Shown here: positions 1-7,821 of the stretch, piece by piece
Layout of the letters: each line of letters starts with the position of its first letter
How positions within the stretch are numbered: the first letter of the stretch is position 1
Assembly (NCBI GenBank): GCA_945860225.1
Contig: CAMAPT010000009.1
Location: 59,262-123,261 of the forward strand
DNA: 64,000 bases
Direction: 5' to 3'
Source: Chitinophaga pinensis
GTDB taxonomy: Bacteria; Bacteroidota; Bacteroidia; B-17B0; Aurantibacillaceae
The notes under the pieces: generated by a model
What the model saw: the letters and a program-made list of their open reading frames with translations, nothing else
Database searches by the model: none
What the model was told of the DNA's origin: nothing
Position numbers and translations under genes: made by a program

Positions 1-740
1 TTATCCCATTTGCCAATTATAAAAGTAATATCGTCAAATGGAACATCTCTTACTTTGTCAAAACGGTCATAGGAAAATTCAACTTCTGAAATAATCTCAT
101 GTCCTTTAATTTCTCCTGTAGATACAAACTGAGTTGTCCCATTGAAAGTTATTAAATTACCCGTATTTTTCTTTACCGTAAATGGGTAAAATGACATTCT
201 AATTTCGTCGGCTAATGTACTTGCAAGCCTTAATTCGTGGGCAAGTGCAAGTTCGCTTGGTTTAATGTCGGCAATTTCGCTCAACAAAAGAACTTTTTTA
301 AAGTAACGTTGGAATGGTGGCGCTTGTGAGAAATGGAATAAGCATAAGTCGATTTGTTGTCCGCTATGAGTTTTAACTAAAGCGGGAAATTGAAGATTTT
401 CCAGACACATCGAATATTGATCGGACGGAAGGCCTCCAATGTGTTTAAGCATTTCAAATTGCTGGTCACTTGGCAATAAAATCTGCTTGTCCCATTTGTA
501 AAATAATTCGAGTTGGTCTTTAGTTATAAATCTTGCAATTATTTCATCAGGATCTATATACCAAAGGTCTCCAGTATCTTGTCGTCTGTGAATTTTACCA
601 AAACTAATTTCTTCTTGATAGATCAACTGATCATAAATCGTTTTAATTTCTTTATTATTAATATCCTTCGAAGATTCAATATTGAACTCAATTATTTGTC
701 CGGAAGGATAGTCTGTTGTGGATAAAAACATAATGCTCAT
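1..740 (-). CDS. Hypothetical protein, cut by the left edge of the window
   Basis: Reading the minus strand from an ATG at 740 gives one frame open to base 1 with no stop, about 246 residues, so the C-terminus lies outside the window. A second ATG at 731 (residue 4) is an equally good start. The protein begins MSIMFLSTTDYPSGQIIEF and is soluble-looking, with no signal peptide or membrane segment. It is mixed alpha/beta in character, with acidic patches and several Trp and Tyr residues (for example GDLWYIDPDEIIARF). I do not recognise the family. The upstream region (741-1102) separates it from an HxlR regulator transcribed in the same direction. The long uninterrupted frame and normal amino-acid usage support a real gene; the function is unknown. 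Confidence 0.75.
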   Translation of the reverse strand, partial: MSIMFLSTTDYPSGQIIEFNIESSKDINNKEIKTIYDQLIYQEEISFGKIHRRQDTGDLWYIDPDEIIARFITKDQLELFYKWDKQILLPSDQQFEMLKHIGGLPSDQYSMCLENLQFPALVKTHSGQQIDLCLFHFSQAPPFQRYFKKVLLLSEIADIKPSELALAHELRLASTLADEIRMSFYPFTVKKNTGNLITFNGTTQFVSTGEIKGHEIISEVEFSYDRFDKVRDVPFDDITFIIGKWD

Positions 741-1102
741 AATGTCGTAATAAATTACACCTAACGCCAACATACAAAAAACTCAACGATACCAATACTT
801 GCTATTTACTATTAATGAAATAAAAATACGAATAATAAACGATGCAAATCCTCACATAGTTTATTGAAAAATTGCCGTTGCAAACCGCAAAATAATTATT
901 GAATCCCCATGACTTAATATAACATGGTGAATTTCGCTCAACACAAGCTTTAATCTAAGTATCGTTCCTCGACTTCCTTTAAGCCTTATATATTAGCAGT
1001 TAGAGGTCTTTATTTATGATTTCTGCATCACCCCAAGTTAACACCTCTTAAGGGAAACCTGAACCGTTAAAATATAAATATTCTGGATTTGGTCGAGGCC
1101 CA
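741..1102. other. Intergenic stretch without a gene
   Basis: No convincing frame on either strand. The only pattern seen is CCTAACGCCAAC near 760-771, which on the minus strand reads GTTGGCGTTAGG and resembles the core box of integron-type or cassette boundaries. No matching partner arm was found nearby, so no element is called. Confidence 0.4.
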
Positions 1103-1453
1103 TCATTTCTTGTTTTTTGGCATATTTTCTAAAGCCCACTTTGACATACTATCAATTATTGGAAGTAAAGTGCTTCCGTATGGTGTAATTTTATATTCAA
1201 CCCTTGGAGGTATTTCCGGATAGATTATACGTTCAATTATGCCATCTGTTTCTAATTCGCGCAACTGATTAGTTAGGGTTTGTTTGCTAATTTCTGTTAT
1301 GTTTTTTAGTAAAAGGCTATAACGGTTTCTCTCTGTTCGTATCATATAAATAATACTTGGCTTCCATTTACCTCCTATTATATTCATAGTAAATCCTACG
1401 GGGCAGTTGCCTGGAACAAAATCTTTATTCTTTCTAACTTTAGTATTCGCCAT
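1103..1453 (-). CDS. HxlR-family winged-helix transcriptional regulator
   Basis: A 116-residue DNA-binding regulator. It shows the HxlR hallmark near the N-terminus: a Cys-Pro pair (CPVGFTMNIIGGKWKP, about residues 17-32) followed by the helix-turn-helix and wing (KQTLTNQLRELETDGIIER, then the Y-x-I/T-x-x-G segment KITPYGSTLLPI). Length is typical of the family. These proteins usually bind as dimers to palindromes in divergent promoters and often sense reactive electrophiles or oxidants through the conserved Cys. Here the divergent neighbour is the remnant of a flavin-dependent Old Yellow Enzyme gene, a common target of such regulators, so this one may have lost its main target. Two short palindromes sit just upstream of its start. 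Confidence 0.93.
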   Translation of the reverse strand: MANTKVRKNKDFVPGNCPVGFTMNIIGGKWKPSIIYMIRTERNRYSLLLKNITEISKQTLTNQLRELETDGIIERIIYPEIPPRVEYKITPYGSTLLPIIDSMSKWALENMPKNKK

Positions 1454-1457
1454 TAGT

Positions 1458-1515
1458 CTAAAATTTTAGTCTATACACATAAATTTTGTATATCCTTATT
1501 ATTTAGACAAATGTA
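1458..1515. promoter_or_regulatory. Candidate HxlR operators and promoter
   Basis: Two inverted repeats lie between the HxlR start and the divergent remnant: CTAAAATTTTAG at 1458-1469 and TATACA-N9-TGTATA at 1472-1492. The heptamer TAGTCTA also occurs twice in direct orientation (1455 and 1468). On the minus strand TACATTTG (1515-1508) fits the Bacteroidota -7 consensus TAnnTTTG, which would put the palindromes in the 5' leader of the regulator. Autoregulation is inferred; no clear -33 box was found. Confidence 0.45.
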
Positions 1516-1551
1516 ATACATTTAACCACGTATTAATTTAATAAATAAATA

Positions 1552-1829
1552 ATGAAACTTTTAAAACCCATAAAAATAGGTAATCAAATATTAAAAAATA
1601 GCAAGCGAGGCCTACTGATTTTGACTTAACTTCTTCTAATAAAATAAATTCAATCGGTCACACTACAGGACTCATTATGTTAAACGTTACATCAAGAGAA
1701 GAAGCTGAAGAGTGGGCTTTTAAAGATCCTTTTCATATAAATGGCTTTCGAAGAAATGCTGTATATTCTATGAAAATCACTATGACCGATAATTCGCTAC
1801 TTGAGCCGTTAAACCAATTGGTAAAATAA
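1552..1829 (+). pseudogene. Deletion scar: Old Yellow Enzyme start joined to YciI-like end
   Basis: From ATG 1552 the frame reads MKLLKPIKIGNQILKN, a textbook start of NADH:flavin oxidoreductases of the Old Yellow Enzyme family. Instead of the expected continuation, it becomes unrelated and stops at 1627-1629 after 25 residues. In another frame, open from 1602 to the stop at 1827-1829, the translation ARPTDFDLTSSNKINS followed by GLIMLNVTSREEAEEWA and DPFHINGFRRNAVYSMKI looks like the C-terminal two thirds of a YciI-like (dimeric alpha-beta barrel) protein. The simplest reading is that one deletion removed most of the oxidoreductase and the start of the YciI gene, joining the remains out of frame at about 1599-1602. 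An internal ATG at 1677 could still initiate a short peptide, but it would lack the catalytic half. Confidence 0.7.
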
Positions 1830-1856
1830 TTTTATAAAATTTAAACTTTTAAAGAC

Positions 1857-2129
1857 ATGAACAGAATATTAGTAATCTTAACAATTGATACAGAAAATTT
1901 ACCCGAAAATTTTCAAGAAATCATAAAACATGAGCGTGAAGTAGTAGCTCAATGGAAAGAAGCCGGTTTTTTAGACCAATTATTTTTAAGACAAACCAAA
2001 AACGGTGCAGTCCTTATTTTTAAGAATATTGACGAAGAACAAGTAAATCAATTAATGCCTACACTCCCACTTTATCAACTAAAAAAATCAATAGAAATAT
2101 TTCCTCTAATTAAAGATAAGGAGTTTTAA
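1857..2129 (+). CDS. Muconolactone-isomerase-like small protein
   Basis: A 90-residue protein with the pattern of the muconolactone delta-isomerase-like group of dimeric alpha-beta barrels: a first strand (ILVILTIDT), a helix rich in charged residues (ENFQEIIKHEREVVAQWKEAG), a central strand (GAVLIFKNIDEEQVNQLM) and a final LPLYQ...IEIFPLI strand. No signal peptide. The true catabolic enzyme belongs to the beta-ketoadipate pathway, none of which is visible here, so the fold assignment is firmer than the activity. It lies 27 nt after the YciI-like remnant and probably belonged to the same HxlR-controlled unit. A strong hairpin follows it. Confidence 0.72.
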   Translation: MNRILVILTIDTENLPENFQEIIKHEREVVAQWKEAGFLDQLFLRQTKNGAVLIFKNIDEEQVNQLMPTLPLYQLKKSIEIFPLIKDKEF

Positions 2130-2186
2130 TTGCCAATAAATAATGATATTATTAACGAGAAAACTTTCATTTTTTCTTGCTAAAAC

Positions 2187-2227
2187 CCTAATATAAAAAC
2201 CCCTGAATCAGGCGTTTTTATATTAGG
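2187..2227. terminator. Bidirectional rho-independent terminator
   Basis: A near-perfect inverted repeat with 14-nt outer arms (CCTAATATAAAAAC / GTTTTTATATTAGG) and an inner CCTGA/TCAGG stem. It sits between convergent genes (isomerase-like, plus; CDF transporter, minus), with A and T runs on both sides. Confidence 0.85.
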
Positions 2228-2311
2228 CTCCCTAAAATTTAGATGCAGCAGCTTTTTAAATGATTTTTTATCGATTAGAATTTTGCCTCTCTTGCACATC
2301 GCAAGAAAAGC

Positions 2312-3181
2312 TTAATTATTAGGCTCAATATGAATAAGTACATGTCCCAACTCAGGATTATTCGCTCTTAATTGATTTTTCAACTTATGCGCCAAATCAT
2401 GGCCTTCTCTTACAGAAATAGTGGCATCTACAATAGCGTGTAAATCTACATGAAATTTCATGCCTGCCTTTCGAATAAAACATTTTTCTGTACCAATAAT
2501 GCCCTCCACTGTCAGCGAAACCCTGCGTATCTCTTCTTCAAGATCATCATATAAATGTTCATCCATAATTTCGCCTAGAGCAGGTCTAAAAATTAAATAA
2601 CTATTGTAAAAAATAAAACCAGAGGCAAATAAGGCAGCCCAATCATCTGCTGTTTCATAACCTTTTCCAAAGAATAATGATACAGAAATCCCTATGAAAG
2701 CTGCTACAGATGTAATAGCATCACTTCTATGATGCCAGGCGTCAGCTTTTAAAGAAGAACTATTTGTTTCTTTAGCCTTTTTCATAACCAATCTAAACGA
2801 AATTTCTTTCCAAATAATCATCGGGGCAATAACAAAAAGTGTCCAGGTTTTAGGCAATTCATGCGGGGTTTGAATATTTTTGATGCTTTCGTATGCAATA
2901 ATAGTTGCAGATGTTATAAGAAAACCAACCACTAAAAATGTAATTAAAGGTTCTGCCCGACCATGCCCATATGGGTGGTTTTTATCTGCTGGTCTATTCG
3001 CATATTTTAATCCAAATAAAACCAATATGGAGGCAAATATATCCGTAGTAGATTCAATAGAATCAGCAATTAATGCGTATGAATTGCCAAAAAATCCGCT
3101 AAATCCTTTTAGTAAGGCTAAACTTGCATTTCCTATAATACTAAAATAAGTCGCCTTTATTGCGGTTTGTTCATTCGTCAT
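2312..3181 (-). CDS. Cation diffusion facilitator (CDF) metal transporter
   Basis: A 289-residue inner-membrane protein that exports divalent cations such as Zn2+, Co2+, Fe2+ or Mn2+ by proton antiport. Transmembrane segments start near residue 12. The diagnostic CDF motifs are visible: ALIADSIESTTDIFAS in TM2 (Asp and Ser/Asp metal site), NHPYGHGRAEPL in the cytoplasmic loop, and DAWHHRSDAITS in TM5 with the His and Asp ligands. The C-terminal cytoplasmic domain (VEGIIGTEKCFIRKAGMKF... LIHIEP) is the metal-sensing ferredoxin-like fold. Length is normal and the family is certain; the metal cannot be chosen from the sequence. Convergent with the upstream small gene across a bidirectional terminator. 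Confidence 0.95.
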   Translation of the reverse strand: MTNEQTAIKATYFSIIGNASLALLKGFSGFFGNSYALIADSIESTTDIFASILVLFGLKYANRPADKNHPYGHGRAEPLITFLVVGFLITSATIIAYESIKNIQTPHELPKTWTLFVIAPMIIWKEISFRLVMKKAKETNSSSLKADAWHHRSDAITSVAAFIGISVSLFFGKGYETADDWAALFASGFIFYNSYLIFRPALGEIMDEHLYDDLEEEIRRVSLTVEGIIGTEKCFIRKAGMKFHVDLHAIVDATISVREGHDLAHKLKNQLRANNPELGHVLIHIEPNN

Positions 3182-3438
3182 TTTAAAATGTTTTGCTCAC
3201 TAATTGCAATTCTCTTTTTTTAAATATAAACATTCTAATATTATAAATTCCGATTTTAAGCATGAGCATTGTCTTTAGATGTATTCAAATCTTGATTTAT
3301 AATAGGAACTTTAAAAAGAATGAAATATGCAACGTAATTAAGTCGACTGATATTCAACTTGTAACTATCATCACCATTTATTTAACATAGTGTTTGATTC
3401 AAGATTTTTTTCGAAATAAAAAAGATGAAATATAACCC
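3182..3438. other. Intergenic stretch without a recognised element
   Basis: Between the CDF gene start and the tRNA terminator. Stops are frequent in all frames and I see no gene, repeat or clear promoter motif. Confidence 0.4.
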
Positions 3439-3484
3439 AAATAAAAGAGGCCACTCATTTTATGAAGTGACCTCTTTTATGTTT
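3439..3484 (-). terminator. Terminator downstream of tRNA-Leu
   Basis: The arms AAATAAAAGAGG and CCTCTTTTATGTTT enclose an inner CACTCAT/ATGAAGTG stem. It lies immediately 3' of the minus-strand tRNA, with a T-rich tail on that strand. Confidence 0.8.
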
Positions 3485-3487
3485 CCG

Positions 3488-3567
3488 TACGCACGAAGGG
3501 ACTCGAACCCCCACCCTCACGGACCAGATCCTAAGTCTGGCGCGGCTACCAATTACGCCACGTGCGC
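3488..3567 (-). tRNA. tRNA-Leu (anticodon UAG)
   Basis: Read on the minus strand: acceptor GCGCACG pairs with CGTGCGT (one G-U at the end), then TG, a D-arm containing AATTGGTAG, an anticodon stem CCAGA/TCTGG around the loop CTTAGGA (anticodon TAG), an extended variable arm (TCCGTGAGGGTGG region), and a T-arm with GGTTCGAGTCC. The long variable arm and GCG/CGC D-stem are class II tRNA-Leu features. CCA is not encoded. A hairpin terminator follows. Confidence 0.96.
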
Positions 3568-3770
3568 ATTTTAGGATTGCAAATATAATTAAGTTTATCA
3601 AAACAAACAAGTGTTCTTTTACATACCTGTCATTGTTTTTTTAAGCACATTACTTGTTATTGAAATGAAATTCGAAATTTTGTAGTATAAAACAAAGTTT
3701 TGAAAACATTGAGTTTAACCATAAATTTGATGCCTCTTAAAACGATTTATAAAAGTAAACTCAATATTAA

Positions 3771-4562
3771 ATGACCGAACAGATAGAAAAAATACGAAAA
3801 AGTATAGAACCCTTAAGGCAAGAAATCATGAATCACAAAGTGTATTCAGTGATTAAAAGCAAGGAAGACTTAACTTTATTTATGCAACACCACGTATTTG
3901 CAGTTTGGGATTTTATGTCCTTACTCAAATCTTTACAAAATAATTTAACCTGCACTTCTATTCCTTGGTTTCCAAAAGGATCAGCGGAAACTAGACACCT
4001 AATTAATGAGATTGTAGTAGGCGAAGAGTCGGATATAGACCTATCAGGTAATAGAAAAAGTCATTTTGAACTGTATTTAGACGCCATGCATCAATGTGGG
4101 GCCAATACTACGCAGATAAATACATTTATTGAGGTCTTAAAGAAATCAAACGATTTTAAAGAGGCTTATGATATTTCTTCTGCCCCAAAAGCTGCTCAAC
4201 ATTTTGTTGATTTTACATTCAGCATTATTAATAGTAATAAAGATTACTTACAATCAGCTATTTTTACATTTGGAAGAGAAGATTTAATCCCGGGCATGTT
4301 TATGTCGATTATCAATGACATCAATAAAACTTTTCCGGATACAATTACAGTTTTCAAATATTATTTAGAAAGACATATCGAAGTTGACGGCGATCATCAC
4401 AGTCACTTAGCATTGAAAATGACCTATAATTTATGCGGAAACAGCGAAGAAAAATGGCGAGAAGCAGAACAGGCTACTATAGAATCATTAAAAAAGCGAA
4501 TTGCCTTGTGGGATAGTGTTTATGAAGAAATTACGACTAAACAAAAATCATTTGTAGTTTAA
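3771..4562 (+). CDS. DUF3050 protein (haem-oxygenase-like fold)
   Basis: A 263-residue soluble, mostly helical protein of the DUF3050 family, recognised from its N-terminal pattern: LRQEIMNHKVYSVIKS, then the conserved FMQHHVFAVWDFMSLLKSL, PWFPKG and NEIVVGEESD. The family is placed in the haem-oxygenase-like superfamily with TenA and PqqC; several His and Glu residues (for example QHH near residue 45, GEE near 87, and HIEVDGDHH near 205) could be metal ligands. No reaction is established for the family as far as I know. It stands alone: a tRNA points away upstream and HU follows after about 190 nt with its own promoter. Confidence 0.88.
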   Translation: MTEQIEKIRKSIEPLRQEIMNHKVYSVIKSKEDLTLFMQHHVFAVWDFMSLLKSLQNNLTCTSIPWFPKGSAETRHLINEIVVGEESDIDLSGNRKSHFELYLDAMHQCGANTTQINTFIEVLKKSNDFKEAYDISSAPKAAQHFVDFTFSIINSNKDYLQSAIFTFGREDLIPGMFMSIINDINKTFPDTITVFKYYLERHIEVDGDHHSHLALKMTYNLCGNSEEKWREAEQATIESLKKRIALWDSVYEEITTKQKSFVV

Positions 4563-4677
4563 ATAGACTTGGCTAATAATACATTAATCTCATAACTATA
4601 TTTTCAGCTAATAAGTAACTTTTTATTAGGTTATTCATAATCACAAACTGTTTTTTCAAAAAAAACCCGACTGAATT

Positions 4678-4706
4678 TTTGATTTACAATAAAAACTATA
4701 TCTTTG
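4678..4706 (+). promoter_or_regulatory. Promoter for the HU gene
   Basis: TTTG at 4678-4681 and TATCTTTG at 4699-4706 (a perfect TAnnTTTG) are separated by 17 nt, the Bacteroidota housekeeping promoter layout. Transcription would begin around 4712, leaving a leader of about 40 nt before the HU ATG. Confidence 0.75.
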
Positions 4707-4752
4707 CACCCCGATTTTTAATTTTAAATCGCTGATTATAAATATTTTGTAA

Positions 4753-5070
4753 ATGACTAAAGCGGATATAGTAAACGAAATTTCAGAAAAAACCGGTATC
4801 GAAAAAATTGTTGTTCAAACAACAGTAGAAGCTTTCATGAAATCCATTCGTACTTCTATGACAGAGGGTAAAAATGTTTATTTACGTGGTTTTGGCACTT
4901 TTGTGGTAAAAAAACGTGCTGAAAAAGTAGGGCGTAATATTTCGAAAAACACGACTGTTGTAATACCTGCTCATTTTATACCATCTTTTAAACCCGCTAA
5001 AACATTTACCGAGCGAGTTAAACGAAATGTAAAAGTGGCAGAGCCATTAGATAATAAACAAATTGAATAA
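4753..5070 (+). CDS. HU/IHF-family DNA-binding protein
   Basis: A 105-residue histone-like protein: ADIVNEISEKTGIEK (helix-turn-helix body), the strand GKNVYLRGFGTFVVKKR with the canonical GFGTF turn, the DNA-binding arm (RNISKNTTVVIPAHFIPSFKP, with Pro at the tip) and a closing helix (KTFTERV). It bends DNA as a dimer. The C-terminal tail after about residue 92 is slightly longer than usual. Its stop overlaps the ATG of the following TPR gene by one base (TAATG), so the two are translationally coupled. It is the first gene of a block with the TPR protein, a tiny basic ribosomal-type peptide and RNase G. Confidence 0.95.
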   Translation: MTKADIVNEISEKTGIEKIVVQTTVEAFMKSIRTSMTEGKNVYLRGFGTFVVKKRAEKVGRNISKNTTVVIPAHFIPSFKPAKTFTERVKRNVKVAEPLDNKQIE

Positions 5071-5906
5071 TGACAAAAGCCCGTAAAACACAGATTGGTT
5101 TGCTAATAACAACTGTTGTTTTATTCGTTCTTTTATTTCTTGTACCAAAAAAGCCATCAGGCACAAAGGAATCAAGTAATCAGTCTCCTGTCACTGTAAA
5201 TCAAGCAGGTGGTAATTTGGAGCCATTTATAGATATAGCTACCAAATCACTAAAAACGTCTGAAAAAACAAGCTATGATTTACTATTACAAATAGCAAAA
5301 AAATCCATTAACGATACAGCTTACCTAACGGTTGTTCAGTTTTGGGATAAACAAAAAAAACCTGATTTTGCGGCTTATTTTATGGAAAAAATAGCTGAAA
5401 AAGCCAATACTTCATCAGCGTATAGCAAAGCCGGAGACCGATACTATTATGCGATTCGTTTTGTTAAGGATAATAATGAAATTCCTATTTTATACAAAAA
5501 AGCTATTGGATGCTATCAAAAAGCCATTGCAATTGATAAACATCAAATAGATGCTAAAATTCAATTAGCTGCTTGTTTGGTAGAAAGTGGTGATAATCCT
5601 ATGAACGGTATTGCTTTGTTGCGTGAAGTAGAGCAGACAGATAGCAATAATGTAAAATTGCAATTAACATTTGCCTTTTTTTCTGTTAAATCTCAACAAT
5701 GGAATAAAGCTATTAAACGATTTGAGCATGTGTTAAGAATTGATCCAACTTATATTGAAGCCTATTTGCACCTTGCTGATGTTTACGAACAACAGGGGCA
5801 AACAGTAAAAACAATAGAAATGCTTGAAATATATGCTAAAGCCACAGAAGACGCAATGGCTAAGCAAGAAGTATTAAAATACATCAAACAACTGAAAAAC
5901 AAATAA
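5070..5906 (+). CDS. Membrane-anchored tetratricopeptide repeat protein
   Basis: 278 residues. A single N-terminal transmembrane segment (about residues 9-25, GLLITTVVLFVLLFLVP) is followed by a low-complexity linker and helical repeats. TPR units are clear from about residue 145 on: KKAIGCYQKAIAIDKHQIDA, NGIALLREVEQTDSNNVKLQ, KAIKRFEHVLRIDPTYIEAY, and QGQTVKTIEMLEIYAK. The topology suggests a periplasmic TPR domain held at the inner membrane, acting as a protein-interaction scaffold. It is coupled to HU upstream by a one-base overlap and followed 34 nt later by a 29-codon gene. No specific partner can be named. Confidence 0.88.
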   Translation: MTKARKTQIGLLITTVVLFVLLFLVPKKPSGTKESSNQSPVTVNQAGGNLEPFIDIATKSLKTSEKTSYDLLLQIAKKSINDTAYLTVVQFWDKQKKPDFAAYFMEKIAEKANTSSAYSKAGDRYYYAIRFVKDNNEIPILYKKAIGCYQKAIAIDKHQIDAKIQLAACLVESGDNPMNGIALLREVEQTDSNNVKLQLTFAFFSVKSQQWNKAIKRFEHVLRIDPTYIEAYLHLADVYEQQGQTVKTIEMLEIYAKATEDAMAKQEVLKYIKQLKNK

Positions 5907-5940
5907 TTAACCTAATATAAATTTTTAAAACCTAAGGATT

Positions 5941-6030
5941 ATGCCAAGCGGAAAAAAAAGAAAAAGACATAAAATGGCTACACATAAACGCAAAAAACGT
6001 TTAAGAAAAAATCGCCATAAGAAAAAATAA
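5941..6030 (+). CDS. Tiny basic ribosomal protein, bS22 / AURKAIP1-COX24 type
   Basis: A 29-residue frame beginning MPSGKKRKRHKMATHKRKKR and ending with a KNRHKKK-type tail. More than half the residues are Lys, Arg or His. The arrangement (K/R-rich stretch, HKM, then HKRKKRLRKNRHKKK) matches the AURKAIP1/COX24 domain, which includes the mitochondrial small-subunit protein mS38 and the actinobacterial bS22 protein, whose core is KKRRKRM...HRKLLRKTR. The role is inferred: a small-subunit ribosomal component contacting rRNA. It lies between the TPR gene and RNase G, consistent with an RNA-related role. Stop codon TAA at 6028-6030. Confidence 0.8.
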   Translation: MPSGKKRKRHKMATHKRKKRLRKNRHKKK

Positions 6031-6169
6031 TTAGCCAACGCTAATTAAATTTTAAATTGAAAGCACAAACGAAAGGGCTATTAGTTCTATTCGTTTGTGT
6101 TATTCGTGTATATACTTGTTTGTCATTTTTTGACAAACTATCTTGTTATTTAATTAAAAATATTTAAAG

Positions 6170-7726
6170 GTGAATGTAGAACTAGTAATAAATTCTACAC
6201 CTAACGAAGTTGTTATTGGACTATTGAACGATAAACGTTTAATAGAACTCCATAAGGAAAAAAATAACATTAAATTTTCGGTAGGTGATATTTACTTGGG
6301 CAGAGTTAAGAAAGTTATGACCGGACTTAATGCTGCTTTTGTGGATGTTGGATATGAGAAGGATGCGTTTTTGCATTATTTGGACTTAGGGCCACAAGTT
6401 AATTCGTTATTTAAATATGTAGATTCTGTTCGTTCCGGAAAACAGAACGTCAGTAATTTGATGTATTTTAAAAACGAATCGGACATCAATAAAGATGGTA
6501 AAATCAACGAAGTTGTAAAACCTGGTCAGTACGTCTTGGTTCAAGTGGCGAAAGAACCTATTTCATCAAAAGGCCCCAGAATCACAACAGAAATTTCGAT
6601 TGCAGGTAGATATATTGTATTAATTCCATTTTCAGATAAAATATCTGTTTCCTCAAAAATTAAAAGCAATGAGGAAAAAAACAGATTGAAATCCCTCATG
6701 CAAAACATCAAACCAAAAAATTTTGGTGTTATTATCAGAACTGTAGCCGAAGGAAAATCGGTATCTGATATTGAAGGCGATGTGGCAGATTTAGTCTCCA
6801 AATGGGATGAATGTTTTAAAGTGTTACAACAAGCGGAGCCACCCTTTAAATTATTGGGTGAAATGGATAGAACAAATGCTATTTTAAGAGATTTTCTTAA
6901 CGAATCATTTAATGCCATTCATGTAAACAATGAGAAAGTGTATGACGATTTAAAGTCATACATTAAGACTATTTCTCCTGATAAAGTTGACATTTTAAAG
7001 CATTATACGGGTAAAGTTCCCATTTTTGATAATTTCGGAATCGATCGTCAAATAAAATCACTCTTTGGAAAATCAGTTTTCATGAAGAGTGGCGCTTATT
7101 TAGTGGTTGAACACACAGAAGCCCTTCATGTATTTGATGTCAATAGCGGAAACAGAGCTAAAAGTGACAAATCTCAAGAAGAAAATGCTCTTGAGGTGAA
7201 TCTGGAAGCTGCTGTTGAAGTAGCTCGTCAACTCAGATTACGCGATATGGGAGGAATTATTGTAGTAGACTTTATTGACTTGCATAATCCTGATAACAGA
7301 AAACTTCTTTTCGATAAATTAAAAGAAGAAATGAAATCGGACAGAGCAAAACACAATATTCTACCTCCTAGTAAATTTGGATTAATCCAAATTACACGCC
7401 AGCGTTTAAGACCAGAAGTAAATGTAGAGGTATTAGAAACGTGCCCAAGCTGTAACGGAACCGGCAAAGTTCAACCGAGTATTTTATTCGTAGAACAAAT
7501 AGAAAATGCATTGCGTTTTATCATCAAAGAACAATCAGCTAAAAACATTACACTTTGTGTTCATCCATACATTGAAGGCTATTTGAAAAATAATGGTCTA
7601 TTCAAAAGCCAGCAATGGAAATGGTTTTTCGAGCATAAACAATGGATAAAAATTACTAAATCGGATAGCTATTCCTTTATGGAATATCATTTTTTCAATA
7701 AAGAACTTGACGAAATTGTGATTTAA
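6170..7726 (+). CDS. rng: Ribonuclease E/G family endoribonuclease
   Basis: 518 residues, starting at GTG 6170. An S1 RNA-binding domain occupies the N-terminal third (VGDIYLGRVKKVMTGLNAAFVDVGYEKDAFLHYLDL), with an insertion of about 55 residues. The catalytic core follows, with the metal-binding Asp region LHVFDVNSGN and GGIIVVDFIDL, the FGLIQITRQRLRP segment, and the zinc-link CPSCNGTGKV that bridges protomers. Closer in length to RNase G than to RNase E (no long C-terminal scaffold). It cuts single-stranded A/U-rich RNA in 5S/16S rRNA maturation and mRNA decay. It stands 139 nt after the bS22-like peptide. Confidence 0.95.
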   Translation: MNVELVINSTPNEVVIGLLNDKRLIELHKEKNNIKFSVGDIYLGRVKKVMTGLNAAFVDVGYEKDAFLHYLDLGPQVNSLFKYVDSVRSGKQNVSNLMYFKNESDINKDGKINEVVKPGQYVLVQVAKEPISSKGPRITTEISIAGRYIVLIPFSDKISVSSKIKSNEEKNRLKSLMQNIKPKNFGVIIRTVAEGKSVSDIEGDVADLVSKWDECFKVLQQAEPPFKLLGEMDRTNAILRDFLNESFNAIHVNNEKVYDDLKSYIKTISPDKVDILKHYTGKVPIFDNFGIDRQIKSLFGKSVFMKSGAYLVVEHTEALHVFDVNSGNRAKSDKSQEENALEVNLEAAVEVARQLRLRDMGGIIVVDFIDLHNPDNRKLLFDKLKEEMKSDRAKHNILPPSKFGLIQITRQRLRPEVNVEVLETCPSCNGTGKVQPSILFVEQIENALRFIIKEQSAKNITLCVHPYIEGYLKNNGLFKSQQWKWFFEHKQWIKITKSDSYSFMEYHFFNKELDEIVI

Positions 7727-7730
7727 AACC

Positions 7731-7793
7731 AAATCCAATATTCATTGATTAAACTCATCACTTTATGACGATATAATAATGAATATTGGATTT
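7731..7793. repeat. Perfect 16-bp inverted repeat after rng
   Basis: The arms AAATCCAATATTCATT (7731-7746) and AATGAATATTGGATTT (7778-7793) are exact reverse complements around a 31-nt AT-rich loop, in the gap between rng and the PASTA gene. There is no terminal T-run, so an intrinsic terminator is not certain. An RNA processing hairpin or a protein-binding site is equally possible. Confidence 0.7.
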
Positions 7794-7821
7794 AAATTCG
7801 TTAGCCAACAACCAATAAAGC

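Noticed and set aside
513..725. A 70-codon plus-strand frame inside the left-edge gene
   Set aside because: It is antisense to the longer minus-strand frame (1-740), whose composition is protein-like, and has Ile/Asn/Phe-rich chance composition.
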